From assembly GCA_017882145.1 (NCBI GenBank), contig JADGQB010000002.1, positions 1 to 55,803 on the forward strand: a stretch of 55,803 bases of DNA, given 5' to 3'. Of the stretch, positions 45,889 through 55,803 are shown piece by piece. The number at the start of each line of letters is the position of its first letter. Position 1 is the stretch's first letter. Origin of the DNA: Anaerolineales bacterium (GTDB lineage Bacteria > Chloroflexota > Anaerolineae > Anaerolineales > Villigracilaceae). The notes below the pieces were generated by a model. It worked only from the letters and a program-made list of their open reading frames with translations. It was not told the origin of the DNA and did not search any database. The translations under genes were made by a program, and so were the position numbers.

Positions 45889-46026
45889 TACAGAGTACTG
45901 CGCAAATAACCGAACCAAAATCTTGTTATTTTCGAATGCATTGATCAAGGAAAATTCAGTTATTTACGCAAGAAGCAGTAGGGGTAGGCTGGGCAGATTG
46001 CAACAGAAGTACCTCACGAGGATTTC

Positions 46027-46233
46027 ATGGGTGAAATCATCAATCCCTATATCGCTGGAGCTCCGGTCACCGAAACGAAGATGTTTTTCGGCCTGAATGA
46101 TGTCAATAAATTGCTCCCTGCCGTTAAAAAGAAATATTGGAACATTATGGCCGAACTTATCAAGGATTTTTCCATAGAATTTGCCTTCGTGGGTGTATTT
46201 GAGATCGGAAAATTTGCCATCGGTAGACGATAA
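46027..46233 (+). pseudogene. Remnant of a STAND/AAA-type ATPase gene (N-terminal piece)
   Basis: A GAGG site precedes the ATG and the reading frame begins GEIINPYIAGAPVTETKMFFG, matching the start typical of large NACHT/AAA ATPases in Chloroflexota and cyanobacteria (NPYIAGxPV, then FFGREDV). Here the frame ends after 68 residues with GLNDV in place of GREDV and no Walker motif. The gene is thus truncated or decayed, or it makes a small protein. It sits between the flippase-like gene and the TIR gene. Confidence 0.55.
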
Positions 46234-46318
46234 ATCGTTATAGGTAAATGACCAGGGAATACTTTCTATAATATTTATTGGGTTACAAAAAAAATCAGTT
46301 TAAGCGAGAGGGTAATAT

Positions 46319-47644
46319 ATGAAACCCAAAGTTTTCATCAGCTATGCATCCAGGGATGCGGAGATAGCCAACGCAGTTTGCAAGACACTTGAAGCCGAAG
46401 ACATCTGCTGTTGGATTGCGCCTCGTGACATCTTGCCCGGCGAAGAATACGCGGATGCGATTATTGAGGCGTTAAATAACTGTCAATTATTCCTGATTAT
46501 TCTCTCAGAAGAATCAAATTCCTCCCCACAGGTAAGGCGGGAGGTGGAACGGGCTGTCAGCAAGGATCTGTCCATCTTGACCTTCCGTATCGACAACACC
46601 ATCCTTTCCAAGGCGATGGAATACTACCTTTCCAACCGGCATTGGCTGGATGCTTCCAATGCGGTCTTATCGAAACAATTGCACAGTTTGAAAGATGCGG
46701 TTCGTAATCTCCTTGAGCAGTCCTCTTCTCCAAAGGATGAAACCAACCTATCCAAGCCGGTCGAGGATATTGAACCAGTGCTGCCGGTTTCCCCAGTGCT
46801 GAGTACAACTCCTGCTTCACTGCCACCTTCCAAACCACTCAGGACACACAAAAATAACGTTACTATCTGGATCTTAGTACCTACTCTTTTTATTATCCTT
46901 GTAACGATCGTGTATTTCGGGTTGGCTGGTAAAGGCGATTTTCCCATTTTTAGCCGGCAAACCGCGACAATGACACCCATTCCAACCTCCACGATCGACT
47001 CCTTCGCAACGGCTCAATCATTCACTGCAACTTTGGCAGCGATAACCTCATATAGTTGGGTACAAGAATTTGCTGAGCCAATCCTCTCACAAATTGCTAA
47101 TCGTTCCCCGGATTTCCATGATGATTTTTCAAACCCGGATTGGTCTTCCGGCAATTGGAACTATTTCGCAGGAGCCTCCATCGAAAATGGGCAACTGGTT
47201 ATTGCTGCTACGAATCAGTGGCAAGGCGCAGGTATTACAGCACAAGGGAGTGATTTTGTTGGCAAGTTCAAATTCACTATGACAAAAGCCACCTCAAAAT
47301 CACTTTCATTTGGTTTCACTTTTAGAGGAGATCCGACCGGAGCTACCGCTAACGATTTCACTTTTGGCGCCGATGGCTGGTGTGGTTTTGGCGAGGTTGG
47401 TTCGGCGACCAGAAATACAATCATCAATGAGTGCAAGACTTCGATGCCCGACCTGGAACAACCCACTATAGTGACTATTATCGTTCAGGGCAATCAGGCT
47501 GCCGCCTACTTAAATGGGGTACCCATGCTCTATCAGGAAGGCGTTTTTCATTCTGGGAATGAGATTGCGATTGGTACTACGATAGCAATCGGGACAGCTA
47601 CAGTTTCCCTTGATGACTTTGAACTTTGGAACTTGAACAGGTAG
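46319..47644 (+). CDS. TIR domain - transmembrane - lectin-like protein
   Basis: This 441-residue protein has a TIR domain (about 4-130; KVFISYASRDAEIAN, CWIAPRDILPG, the SPQVRREVERA segment with candidate catalytic E75), a Pro-rich linker, one membrane helix (about 182-203), a Thr-rich linker and an extracytoplasmic jelly-roll (LamG-like) domain (about 265-441; DDFSNPDWSSGNW near its start). The TIR side is cytosolic. TIR domains in bacteria often hydrolyse NAD+ in defence, so an outer glycan or ligand sensor coupled to a TIR effector is a natural reading. TATAAT lies at 46267-46272. Confidence 0.8.
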   Translation: MKPKVFISYASRDAEIANAVCKTLEAEDICCWIAPRDILPGEEYADAIIEALNNCQLFLIILSEESNSSPQVRREVERAVSKDLSILTFRIDNTILSKAMEYYLSNRHWLDASNAVLSKQLHSLKDAVRNLLEQSSSPKDETNLSKPVEDIEPVLPVSPVLSTTPASLPPSKPLRTHKNNVTIWILVPTLFIILVTIVYFGLAGKGDFPIFSRQTATMTPIPTSTIDSFATAQSFTATLAAITSYSWVQEFAEPILSQIANRSPDFHDDFSNPDWSSGNWNYFAGASIENGQLVIAATNQWQGAGITAQGSDFVGKFKFTMTKATSKSLSFGFTFRGDPTGATANDFTFGADGWCGFGEVGSATRNTIINECKTSMPDLEQPTIVTIIVQGNQAAAYLNGVPMLYQEGVFHSGNEIAIGTTIAIGTATVSLDDFELWNLNR

Positions 47645-47694
47645 GAGTAGAAGGGATTTCCTATTAACCTCCGGCTTCCTTTCATGTTTTTTTA

Positions 47695-48564
47695 ATGAAA
47701 AATTCAAAGGAATTTTTTTTCAGCCATGCTGGTCATCGCATTGGATATGCCTTATATGGGGATCCTGGCGGTAAGCCAGTCTTCTTCTTCCACGGCACGC
47801 CCGGGTCGCGTTTCTTTCGCCCTACGGATGAGATTACAACCAGGCTGGGGGTGCAGCTGATCACAGTCGACCGTCCTGGTTACGGGCTATCTTCCTTCCA
47901 ACCGGGTCGGTGCATCCTGGACTTTCCTGAGGATATCCGCCAGCTCGCAGACCATCTCGGCATCCTGGAATTTGCAGTTGCCGGCCACTCCGGTGGCGGG
48001 CCGTATGTGGCAGCTTGCGCTTATGCCTTGCCCGAGCGTGTCACGGCCGCCGCGTTCATATCCAGTGCCGGACCGGTGGAAGCGCCTGAAGCAACCCTGG
48101 GCATGTCTGCAATTAATAAGGCCGGTTTCACCTACGGGCGCTATCTGCCCTGGCCGCTCTGGCGACTTCTTATTTGGTTAATCTATCATCGCAAGCGGGA
48201 CGATCCCGCCGCATCGCTGCAGCGGGAAACTGGTCACCGCCCGACCGCCGACGAGCAGCAGATCAACCGGCCGGAAGTGCGGGAAGCCTGTCTCAAGTCC
48301 GAAGTGGAAGCGTTCCGCCCGGGCCTGCGCGGGTTTGCCTGGGATGCGCGCTTGTTGACATCTCCATGGGGTTTTAGTCTGGACAAAATCAAGGTTCCGG
48401 TGTATCTATGGCACGGCTCGGCTGACAATTTGACATCCATAAGCATGGCGCGTTTTATGGCGGGTCAAATATCCAATGCCCGGCTCACAATTTGCGAAAA
48501 CGAGGCTCATCTGTTGCTCTTCCCCCACTGGGAAGAAATCCTCACCCAACTTATCTCGGAGTAA
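47695..48564 (+). CDS. Alpha/beta hydrolase
   Basis: This 289-residue esterase/lipase/peptidase-type hydrolase has an oxyanion-hole region FFHGTPGSR, nucleophile Ser in GHSGGGPY, catalytic Asp near WHGSADNLTS and His in ENEAHLLLF. The substrate is unknown. The ATG has no clear ribosome-binding site. The GH38 gene starts 2 bp after its stop, so they are one unit. Confidence 0.85.
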   Translation: MKNSKEFFFSHAGHRIGYALYGDPGGKPVFFFHGTPGSRFFRPTDEITTRLGVQLITVDRPGYGLSSFQPGRCILDFPEDIRQLADHLGILEFAVAGHSGGGPYVAACAYALPERVTAAAFISSAGPVEAPEATLGMSAINKAGFTYGRYLPWPLWRLLIWLIYHRKRDDPAASLQRETGHRPTADEQQINRPEVREACLKSEVEAFRPGLRGFAWDARLLTSPWGFSLDKIKVPVYLWHGSADNLTSISMARFMAGQISNARLTICENEAHLLLFPHWEEILTQLISE

Positions 48565-48566
48565 TC

Positions 48567-51470
48567 ATGCCCACATTGCACCTCGTCTCTCACACCCATT
48601 GGGACCGCGAGTGGTATCGCTCGTTTCAATCTTTCCGTTTGAAGCTCGTTCATCTTATCGATGGATTGCTGGAGCTGCTGGATAGCGACCCCCAGTTCAA
48701 ATATTTCATGCTCGACGGCCAGACCATCGTGCTGGATGATTACCTGGCCATCCGTCCCGAGCAGGAAGCCATCCTGCGAAACCACATTCAGCAAGGTCGC
48801 ATCCTGATCGGTCCCTGGCACATTCTGCCGGATATGTACCTGGTAGGACCCGAATCGCACATCCGCAACTTGTTGAAGGGCGATCAGACCGCCCGTAAAT
48901 TTGGTCCGAAAATGATGGTCGGCTACATCCCCGATCCGTTCGGACATCCCGGACAGGTTCCCCAGATCCTGCGCGGTTTCGGTATTGAAACGGTCTGCCT
49001 GTGGCGCGGGTTGGATGAAGAGCCGGCCGAATTCTGGTGGCAGGCTCCTGATGGCAGCCGGGTATTGATGGCCTACCTGCGTGACGGTTATTCCAACGGT
49101 GCCGCGCTGCCGGCCAATAACCCTGCTGCTTTTGCCAGCACGCTTAAAGCCGCCGGAGATTCCCTTTTAGCTCACTCGGGCGTATCAGATGCTCTGATCA
49201 TGTTTGGCACTGACCACATGGAACCTCCGCCGGAGACTTCCAAAGCGATCGCCTATGCCGATACAGTGCTGGGTGATACGCATGTAGTTCATTCAACCCT
49301 GCCAAAGTACGTCGCGGCAGTCCAGGCGGATATCAAGAAACAAAAACTGGCTCTCCCAGTCGTCTTGGGTGAATTGCGCGCCTGTAAGCGCAGTCACCTG
49401 CTGCCAGGCGTACTTTCCACCCGTATATGGATCAAACAGCGCAACCATGCCAGCGAAACCCTGCTCACCAAATGGGCAGAACCCTTCACCACCTGGCAGG
49501 AGCTTGCCACCCCGGCCCAATCCTCTCTCCTTAACCATAAATCCGCAATCCTCGCCCAGGCCTGGCGCTTGCTGATGGAAAACCACCCGCATGATTCCAT
49601 CTGCGGCTGTTCCATCGATCAGGTCCACGATGAAATGAAAGTACGTTTTGACCAGGTTGACCAGATTGGCGAAGAGCTTACCCACCAAAGTCTGGAAACA
49701 ATGGCGGCCAATATCAGTACGGATTCTGTCAACGGCCAATCGGCCATCGTGGTCTTCAATCCTTCTTCCAGCTTGCGCAGTGATATTGTCACTGCCACCA
49801 TCGAAATGCCGCTGGGGGTGGATGATTTCGATCTGTTGGATGAAAACGGCGCCAGCTTGCCCTACCAGGCGCATGGTCTCGGCAGTCGGGAGTTGATCAG
49901 CATGGCTTTGGATGCCAGGGGCTTGCAGTCCGCATTCAGCTCCATTAACGATGGGCGCGTCGCTGGCATGTCGATCCAGGATGTCAGGATCAGGCGTGAA
50001 GACTCGCAAGTCTATATCGAAGCCGTCATGTCTGACGAAGGCGAACCCAACCTGGGAGCCTGGAAAGCCGGGCGCAAGCAAATCGAGGAAATCCTGACCG
50101 ATCCAAGTGTCACAGAGTACCACGTTCACGCCCGCTCCACCCCCATCACACAAATCGTTCTCGCAACCCCGCCAGTTCCCGGACTCGGTTACCGCACGCT
50201 GTGGGTGCGCCCGCGTCCCAACCAGGAAAAAACACCCATCCGGGTTGGAGGCTTGTTGGTCAGAATCCTTATGCCCCTGGCAAAACTGCCGATCCTCGAA
50301 AAATTGGCCACCCGCAAGCGCGCCAGCCGGCCGCCCTATCGGATCGAAAATGAATTCTTCAGCGTTGAGGTCAAAAAGGACGGTACGTTGACGCTGTTGG
50401 ATAAGCGCGACGGCCAGCGCTATCCGGGCTTGAACCGCTTCATGGATGGTGGCGATTGCGGCGATGAATATAACTACTGCCCACCCGCTTCAGACCGGTT
50501 CACTTCGCCACTTATGAAACATGTGACCCTGGCCCGTGGCCCGGTCCAACAGTCTCTGGAAATCGAATTGGAACTCAAGACGCCTGTTTCGCTGGCTGCC
50601 AGCCGGGAGTCCCGCTCGGAACAGCAGGTTAGGATCTCGTTCATGACAACCGTCACTCTTACGAAGGCTGTGCCGCGTGTGGATATACGCACAACCCTGG
50701 AAAATACTGCCCGGGATCATCGCCTTCGGGTTCATTTCCCGGCACCCTTTAGCACTTCTGCCGGCAGCCACGATGGCCATTTCGAAGTGGTCGAACGCAA
50801 GCTGGGATTGCCTGCCTTTGATAAAACCTGGATCGAGCAGCCCAGGCCTGAGGTACCGCAGCGCGCCTTCACGGATGTATCGGATGGCAAGTCCGGGCTG
50901 ATGCTGGCCAACCGGGGGCTGCCGGAAGTGGAAGTACTTAAGAATTCACAGGCAAATGCAGAAATTGCATTAACACTCCTGCGCTGCGTCGGTTGGCTCT
51001 CAAGGGACGATTTTCCTGCGCGCAAGGGTCACGCCGGGCCATTCCTGGAAACGCCCGGCGCACAGATGCAGGGTAAATGGAACTTCGAGTATTCCATCAT
51101 CCCCCATACCGGTAACTGGCAGACTGCCTTCCGGCAGGCGTACGCATTCGAGACACCCCTGCGGGCGGTTGGTACCGGAATCCACCATGGAAGCCTGCCC
51201 GCCATCAGCTCCTTCATGGAGTCCAGCCCCGAAGCTTTTGTAGTCACAGCGGTCAAGGCCAGCGAGGATGGCCGCGGCTGGCTGGTGCGCGGCTACAATA
51301 TCACCGGCGAGTCGATCAACGTTACGCTCAAACCATGGAAGACGTTCAAACAGGCTGAACAGGTCAATCTGGCTGAAGAAAAACTGTTTCCCCTCAAGGT
51401 CGACAATGCCGGTGCTGTGAGCCTGCCGGTGCGCGGCCACGAAATAGTCAGCGTACTCTTCCAGATATAA
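48567..51470 (+). CDS. GH38 alpha-mannosidase
   Basis: This 967-residue zinc-dependent alpha-mannosidase has HTHWDREW near the start (H11 and D13 predicted zinc ligands), nucleophile D123 in IPDPFGHPG, and the third zinc-site segment ENHPHDSICGCS. The length fits the family. No signal peptide is seen, so it is cytosolic and may degrade mannose-containing oligosaccharides taken up from outside. It is coupled to the alpha/beta hydrolase and ends at a terminator. Confidence 0.92.
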   Translation: MPTLHLVSHTHWDREWYRSFQSFRLKLVHLIDGLLELLDSDPQFKYFMLDGQTIVLDDYLAIRPEQEAILRNHIQQGRILIGPWHILPDMYLVGPESHIRNLLKGDQTARKFGPKMMVGYIPDPFGHPGQVPQILRGFGIETVCLWRGLDEEPAEFWWQAPDGSRVLMAYLRDGYSNGAALPANNPAAFASTLKAAGDSLLAHSGVSDALIMFGTDHMEPPPETSKAIAYADTVLGDTHVVHSTLPKYVAAVQADIKKQKLALPVVLGELRACKRSHLLPGVLSTRIWIKQRNHASETLLTKWAEPFTTWQELATPAQSSLLNHKSAILAQAWRLLMENHPHDSICGCSIDQVHDEMKVRFDQVDQIGEELTHQSLETMAANISTDSVNGQSAIVVFNPSSSLRSDIVTATIEMPLGVDDFDLLDENGASLPYQAHGLGSRELISMALDARGLQSAFSSINDGRVAGMSIQDVRIRREDSQVYIEAVMSDEGEPNLGAWKAGRKQIEEILTDPSVTEYHVHARSTPITQIVLATPPVPGLGYRTLWVRPRPNQEKTPIRVGGLLVRILMPLAKLPILEKLATRKRASRPPYRIENEFFSVEVKKDGTLTLLDKRDGQRYPGLNRFMDGGDCGDEYNYCPPASDRFTSPLMKHVTLARGPVQQSLEIELELKTPVSLAASRESRSEQQVRISFMTTVTLTKAVPRVDIRTTLENTARDHRLRVHFPAPFSTSAGSHDGHFEVVERKLGLPAFDKTWIEQPRPEVPQRAFTDVSDGKSGLMLANRGLPEVEVLKNSQANAEIALTLLRCVGWLSRDDFPARKGHAGPFLETPGAQMQGKWNFEYSIIPHTGNWQTAFRQAYAFETPLRAVGTGIHHGSLPAISSFMESSPEAFVVTAVKASEDGRGWLVRGYNITGESINVTLKPWKTFKQAEQVNLAEEKLFPLKVDNAGAVSLPVRGHEIVSVLFQI

Positions 51471-51509
51471 ACAATAGGGCGACCGGTGGTCTCCCTGATT
51501 GTTTTTTTA
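51471..51509. terminator. Terminator after GH38 alpha-mannosidase
   Basis: ACAAT, then AGGGCGACC (51476-51484), a GGT loop and GGTCTCCCT, then ATTGT and a run of T. It has a single mismatch in the inner stem. It lies between convergent genes. Confidence 0.75.
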
Positions 51510-51518
51510 TATTTAGCT

Positions 51519-51848
51519 TTAGAGGGAATTCATATACCGAAACGCTGACACGATCGCGATGGTAGATCCAACCATCCAGACTACCAGGACTGCATAAGAG
51601 TAAGTATCGATGCGCAGGTCCGGGATGAAAGAAAACCCGATTGCCTCCAGGATGAGCAGCAGGCTGGATATTAGCAGTCTTTGCCCTCCGTATTTATTCA
51701 CCGGGTACCAGATCTCAGGGTGTTCCATCGTCTTCCGGACCCTGAAGCCGTACAATCCATTTGGTGGTATCCGTCCCAGGATCAGGGGTACACAAATCGC
51801 TGCCAGCACCACCCCGCTGACAACGAACATGATCTCCAACGTGATCAT
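51519..51848 (-). CDS. SdpI family membrane protein
   Basis: This 109-residue protein has three membrane helices with the SdpI/YhfL features PPNGLYGFR and WYPVNKYGGQ. SdpI in Bacillus protects against the SdpC toxin; most homologues are unassigned. Its ATG overlaps the stop of the response regulator gene by 4 bp (ATGA). Confidence 0.8.
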   Translation of the reverse strand: MITLEIMFVVSGVVLAAICVPLILGRIPPNGLYGFRVRKTMEHPEIWYPVNKYGGQRLLISSLLLILEAIGFSFIPDLRIDTYSYAVLVVWMVGSTIAIVSAFRYMNSL

Positions 51849-52243
51849 TTGCTTTGCAGATTTCCGGACGGATGGGTTGGTTTGAGCAGTTCGCCAACCC
51901 GCCGGCGAAACACTTCCAGATCGAATGGCTTGGCCCAGAGGTCATTTGCCCCGGCTTCCACCACCCGTTCCCTCTCCGTCTCAGCGTTCATCGCCGAAAG
52001 CAGGACAATGGGTACAGTGACATTCAGAGGGGGCTGGCGTAATCTCCGGCATAGTTCAAGGCCGTTAATATCCGGCATCATCACGTCCAGGATGGCCATG
52101 TCGGGCATTTTTTGAATAACCGATTGGATTGCCTCGATCCCGGTGTAGGCAAGCCGTACTTGATAGCCTTCAAGTTCAAGGATCTTGGACATTAACGATA
52201 GGTTCATTTCATTGTCATCAACAACGAGAATTGTATAGGTCAT
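51845..52243 (-). CDS. Stand-alone response regulator receiver protein
   Basis: This 132-residue CheY-like receiver has acidic pair DDN, phospho-acceptor Asp in AILDVMMPD and Lys in WAKPFD. No output domain is present, so it signals by protein contact. The ATG at 52243 has GGGAGGTG about 6 bases upstream; an earlier GTG overlaps this site. It is co-transcribed with the SdpI gene and could be a partner for the orphan histidine kinase at 5 kb. Confidence 0.88.
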   Translation of the reverse strand: MTYTILVVDDNEMNLSLMSKILELEGYQVRLAYTGIEAIQSVIQKMPDMAILDVMMPDINGLELCRRLRQPPLNVTVPIVLLSAMNAETERERVVEAGANDLWAKPFDLEVFRRRVGELLKPTHPSGNLQSK

Positions 52244-52268
52244 CCGTTTCACCTCCCGAATACCTAAT

Positions 52269-52298
52269 AGAATACTCTATTAAAGGCCAAATCGTCAA
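52269..52298 (-). promoter_or_regulatory. Promoter of the response regulator-SdpI unit
   Basis: On the minus strand TTGACG (52298-52293), an 18-bp spacer and TATTCT (52274-52269) lie 26 bp before the start. Confidence 0.6.
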
Positions 52299-52345
52299 CC
52301 CATAAAACCTCCAGGTCAGCTATAATAAATAATCCCGGAGGAATT

Positions 52346-52972
52346 ATGGCCAACGTTTATGCATCCCAACACCCGCTCGTAGCCCATAAATTATCCCGCT
52401 TGCGTGATAGGCGCACCGAACCGAAGAAGTTTCGCGAACTGGTGCGCGAGATCGCCGCTTTGCTGGCGTACGAGGCCACCGCCGATCTCCTGACCATGCC
52501 CCGCCAGATCGAGACACCTCTGGCAATGACCAACGGTTTGGAATTGAAGGAGAAGATCGGGCTGGTCCCGATCCTGCGCGCCGGACTGGGGATGGTGGAA
52601 GGGTTCTGGGAACTGATGCCATCCGCCGAGGTCTGGCACATTGGGCTGTACCGGGACGAGAAGACTCTCCAGCCGGTGCAATATTACAATAAGCTGCCCA
52701 TCGAGCCAACCGTCTCGGTCTGTATCATCCTGGATCCGATGCTGGCGACCGGGGGTTCCGCAGTTGCCACTACTGACATCGTTAAGCGCTGGGGCGTCAG
52801 GAAGATCAAGTTTGTCGGCCTGATCGGCGCACCGGAAGGAATCGCCGTGATGCAAAAAGCCCATCCGGATGTTCCCATCTACCTGGCAGCCATCGATGAC
52901 CATTTGAACGAGCGCGCCTATATCGTGCCGGGGCTGGGCGATGCGGGCGACCGCCAGTTTGGAACCGGATAG
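52346..52972 (+). CDS. upp: Uracil phosphoribosyltransferase
   Basis: This 208-residue enzyme makes UMP from uracil and PRPP (pyrimidine salvage). The family features are [11 protein letters not shown], the PRPP loop [11 protein letters not shown] and the C-terminal [21 protein letters not shown] precedes the ATG. TATAAT lies at 52321-52326 without a good -35. A DUF5680 gene follows after 15 bp. Confidence 0.95.
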   Translation: MANVYASQHPLVAHKLSRLRDRRTEPKKFRELVREIAALLAYEATADLLTMPRQIETPLAMTNGLELKEKIGLVPILRAGLGMVEGFWELMPSAEVWHIGLYRDEKTLQPVQYYNKLPIEPTVSVCIILDPMLATGGSAVATTDIVKRWGVRKIKFVGLIGAPEGIAVMQKAHPDVPIYLAAIDDHLNERAYIVPGLGDAGDRQFGTG

Positions 52973-52987
52973 CAGGAGTGAGTAGGC

Positions 52988-53461
52988 ATGGATTATGAGA
53001 CTCTGAAAAAACTCAACAATTTTATCGTGAAAGCCAAAGCCGCCACCTATGTAGGCGGCGGTGCAAGAGGCGCCGCTTGCCGGCCGGGTTCGCACGACCT
53101 GGAGTTCGCGGACGGCGATTGGTCTTACCTGGATAGTTACTTCGGCGGCCGGGATTTCATCGGCGAGGAAGTTGTTTACTTTCATGAAACACCCTTGTGG
53201 GCCATGAATTATTACGGCCGCATCCTGCGCGCAGACCTGATCACGCCCGCCCAGGCCGGGGAAGTGATCAAGGCCAGCCTGTCAGAACTGTACACCGAAA
53301 GCCGCTTCCTGGGCGGGTTCGAATACCAGCACAGGGAATTCAAGTATGTGGATACCAATGAAGGGGATGCGACTTCTTTTCGCGGCCGGGAGTTTATTAG
53401 CCGCGAAGGCGAACTGGCCTATGAATTGGTCTACCACGGCGGATTGATATTGGAAGATTGA
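52988..53461 (+). CDS. DUF5680 domain protein
   Basis: This 157-residue cytosolic protein matches the DUF5680 pattern (LNNFIVKAKAATYVGGG, DLEFADGDWSYLDSYFGGRDFIGEEVV, YHGG near the C-terminus). Function unknown. It has an AGGAGTGAG ribosome-binding site and is probably co-transcribed with upp. Two hairpins lie downstream. Confidence 0.75.
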   Translation: MDYETLKKLNNFIVKAKAATYVGGGARGAACRPGSHDLEFADGDWSYLDSYFGGRDFIGEEVVYFHETPLWAMNYYGRILRADLITPAQAGEVIKASLSELYTESRFLGGFEYQHREFKYVDTNEGDATSFRGREFISREGELAYELVYHGGLILED

Positions 53462-53466
53462 ATAAA

Positions 53467-53499
53467 AACTCGGGGGTCTTTACAACCTCCGAGTTTTGG
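53467..53499 (+). terminator. Terminator after the DUF5680 gene
   Basis: AACTCGGGGG (53467-53476) with CCTCCGAGTT (53486-53495), one G-U or mismatch, then TT. A second hairpin follows at 53515. Confidence 0.7.
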
Positions 53500-53514
53500 T
53501 TGATCATCTGTAGG

Positions 53515-53540
53515 GGCGACCTTTATGGTCGCCTTTTTTT
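53515..53540. terminator. Second terminator, between DUF5680 and uvrB
   Basis: GGCGACC (53515-53521) pairs with GGTCGCC (53527-53533), followed by seven T. It can end either convergent unit. Confidence 0.8.
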
Positions 53541-53551
53541 GTGGGTAATCC

Positions 53552-55594
<2,043 letters not shown>

Positions 55595-55712
55595 AGGGTA
55601 TCCGGGAAGTTTATTAGTCGGATGAGGGCAGCGATTCTATCACATCTGAGCGCATTGTTCATTCGCTAACCTTGATAGATTCATCTTCGCAAGGCTGGTA
55701 AAGAACCCTCTG

Positions 55713-55741
55713 ATTATAGAACTATTGTTCTTTTCTGACAA
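55713..55741 (-). promoter_or_regulatory. Promoter of uvrB
   Basis: On the minus strand TTGTCA (55741-55736), a 17-bp spacer and TATAAT (55718-55713). The spacer contains the LexA-type box. No gene is seen in 55595-55803. Confidence 0.8.
55719..55730. promoter_or_regulatory. Putative LexA/SOS operator of uvrB
   Basis: The palindrome GAAC-TATT-GTTC, flanked by A and T for a 14-bp dyad, matches the GAACNNNNGTTC SOS box used by Bacillus-type LexA. It lies within the promoter spacer, where a bound repressor would block RNA polymerase. Confidence 0.7.
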
Positions 55742-55803
55742 GGGTTTTGAGAAAATTGCCGGGCTTTAATTGGATAGGTTTTACGTTCACCGCGCGGCTC
55801 TCA

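Noticed and set aside
45860-46096. Frame of 78 residues in the flippase-TIR gap.
   Set aside because: It begins inside the promoter, has no ribosome-binding site and overlaps the better-supported remnant at 46027.
52391-53185. Long minus-strand frame opposite upp and the DUF5680 gene.
   Set aside because: It spans two well-supported plus-strand genes and shows no protein-family signal.

Overview
The window looks like chromosomal DNA of a Chloroflexota bacterium, most likely class Anaerolineae. This is inferred from gene content: a CpXC-domain protein, sugar kinases with a PIG-L deacetylase, a GH3 protein with Thr/Pro-rich linkers, a mevalonate-kinase-like GHMP protein, and many Chloroflexota-style conserved hypotheticals. 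No rRNA or ribosomal protein is present to confirm it. Promoters follow the sigma-70 pattern. Several have a 17-18 bp spacer and a perfect TATAAT, for example upstream of the tRNA, uvrB and the ATPase remnant at 46 kb.

Layout. 0.2-4.9 kb: sugar and amino-sugar genes (ROK-like kinase, PIG-L deacetylase, ROK glucokinase) and a class III aminotransferase. 5.1-10.0 kb: signalling, with a soluble GAF-PAS histidine kinase, a CpXC protein, and a divergent pair of an FHA-winged-helix regulator and a membrane-anchored Ser/Thr kinase. 10-18 kb: a long minus-strand run of a DHH phosphoesterase, GHMP kinase, HAD hydrolase, AAA+ ATPase, glycerophosphodiesterase and a large secreted GH3 protein. 18-29.8 kb: a glycosyltransferase, recJ, a ParB-like/UspA fusion, membrane proteins, a DEAD-box helicase, mdh-citrate synthase and thioredoxin reductase.

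29.9-35.0 kb is the most unusual part. A tRNA-Val(CAC) gene is followed by a hairpin leader and two tightly coupled large genes, closed by a strong terminator. The first protein has a degenerate PfkB/ribokinase-like N-terminus, an AAA+ ATPase and two C-terminal RyR domains. The second has a RelA/SpoT-type nucleotide pyrophosphotransferase domain, TPR repeats and a SLOG/LSDAT (TRPM-type) ligand-binding domain. Together they look like a two-gene nucleotide-signal system, possibly for defence or stress, in which one protein makes or senses a nucleotide and the other is an ATP-driven effector or chaperone.

35-45.8 kb: a lipid kinase, an EamA transporter, an aldo/keto reductase, small TPR and charged proteins, a UbiB-family kinase, a VOC protein, a GH1 glycosidase, a second DMT-like transporter and a flippase-like protein with an extracytoplasmic N-terminal domain. 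45.8-47.7 kb: a remnant of an ATPase gene that keeps its promoter and ribosome-binding site, then a TIR-transmembrane-lectin-like protein. 47.7-55.8 kb: an alpha/beta hydrolase, GH38 alpha-mannosidase, response regulator with SdpI protein, upp, a DUF5680 protein and uvrB. The uvrB promoter carries a GAAC-N4-GTTC palindrome inside its spacer, which strongly suggests LexA (SOS) control.
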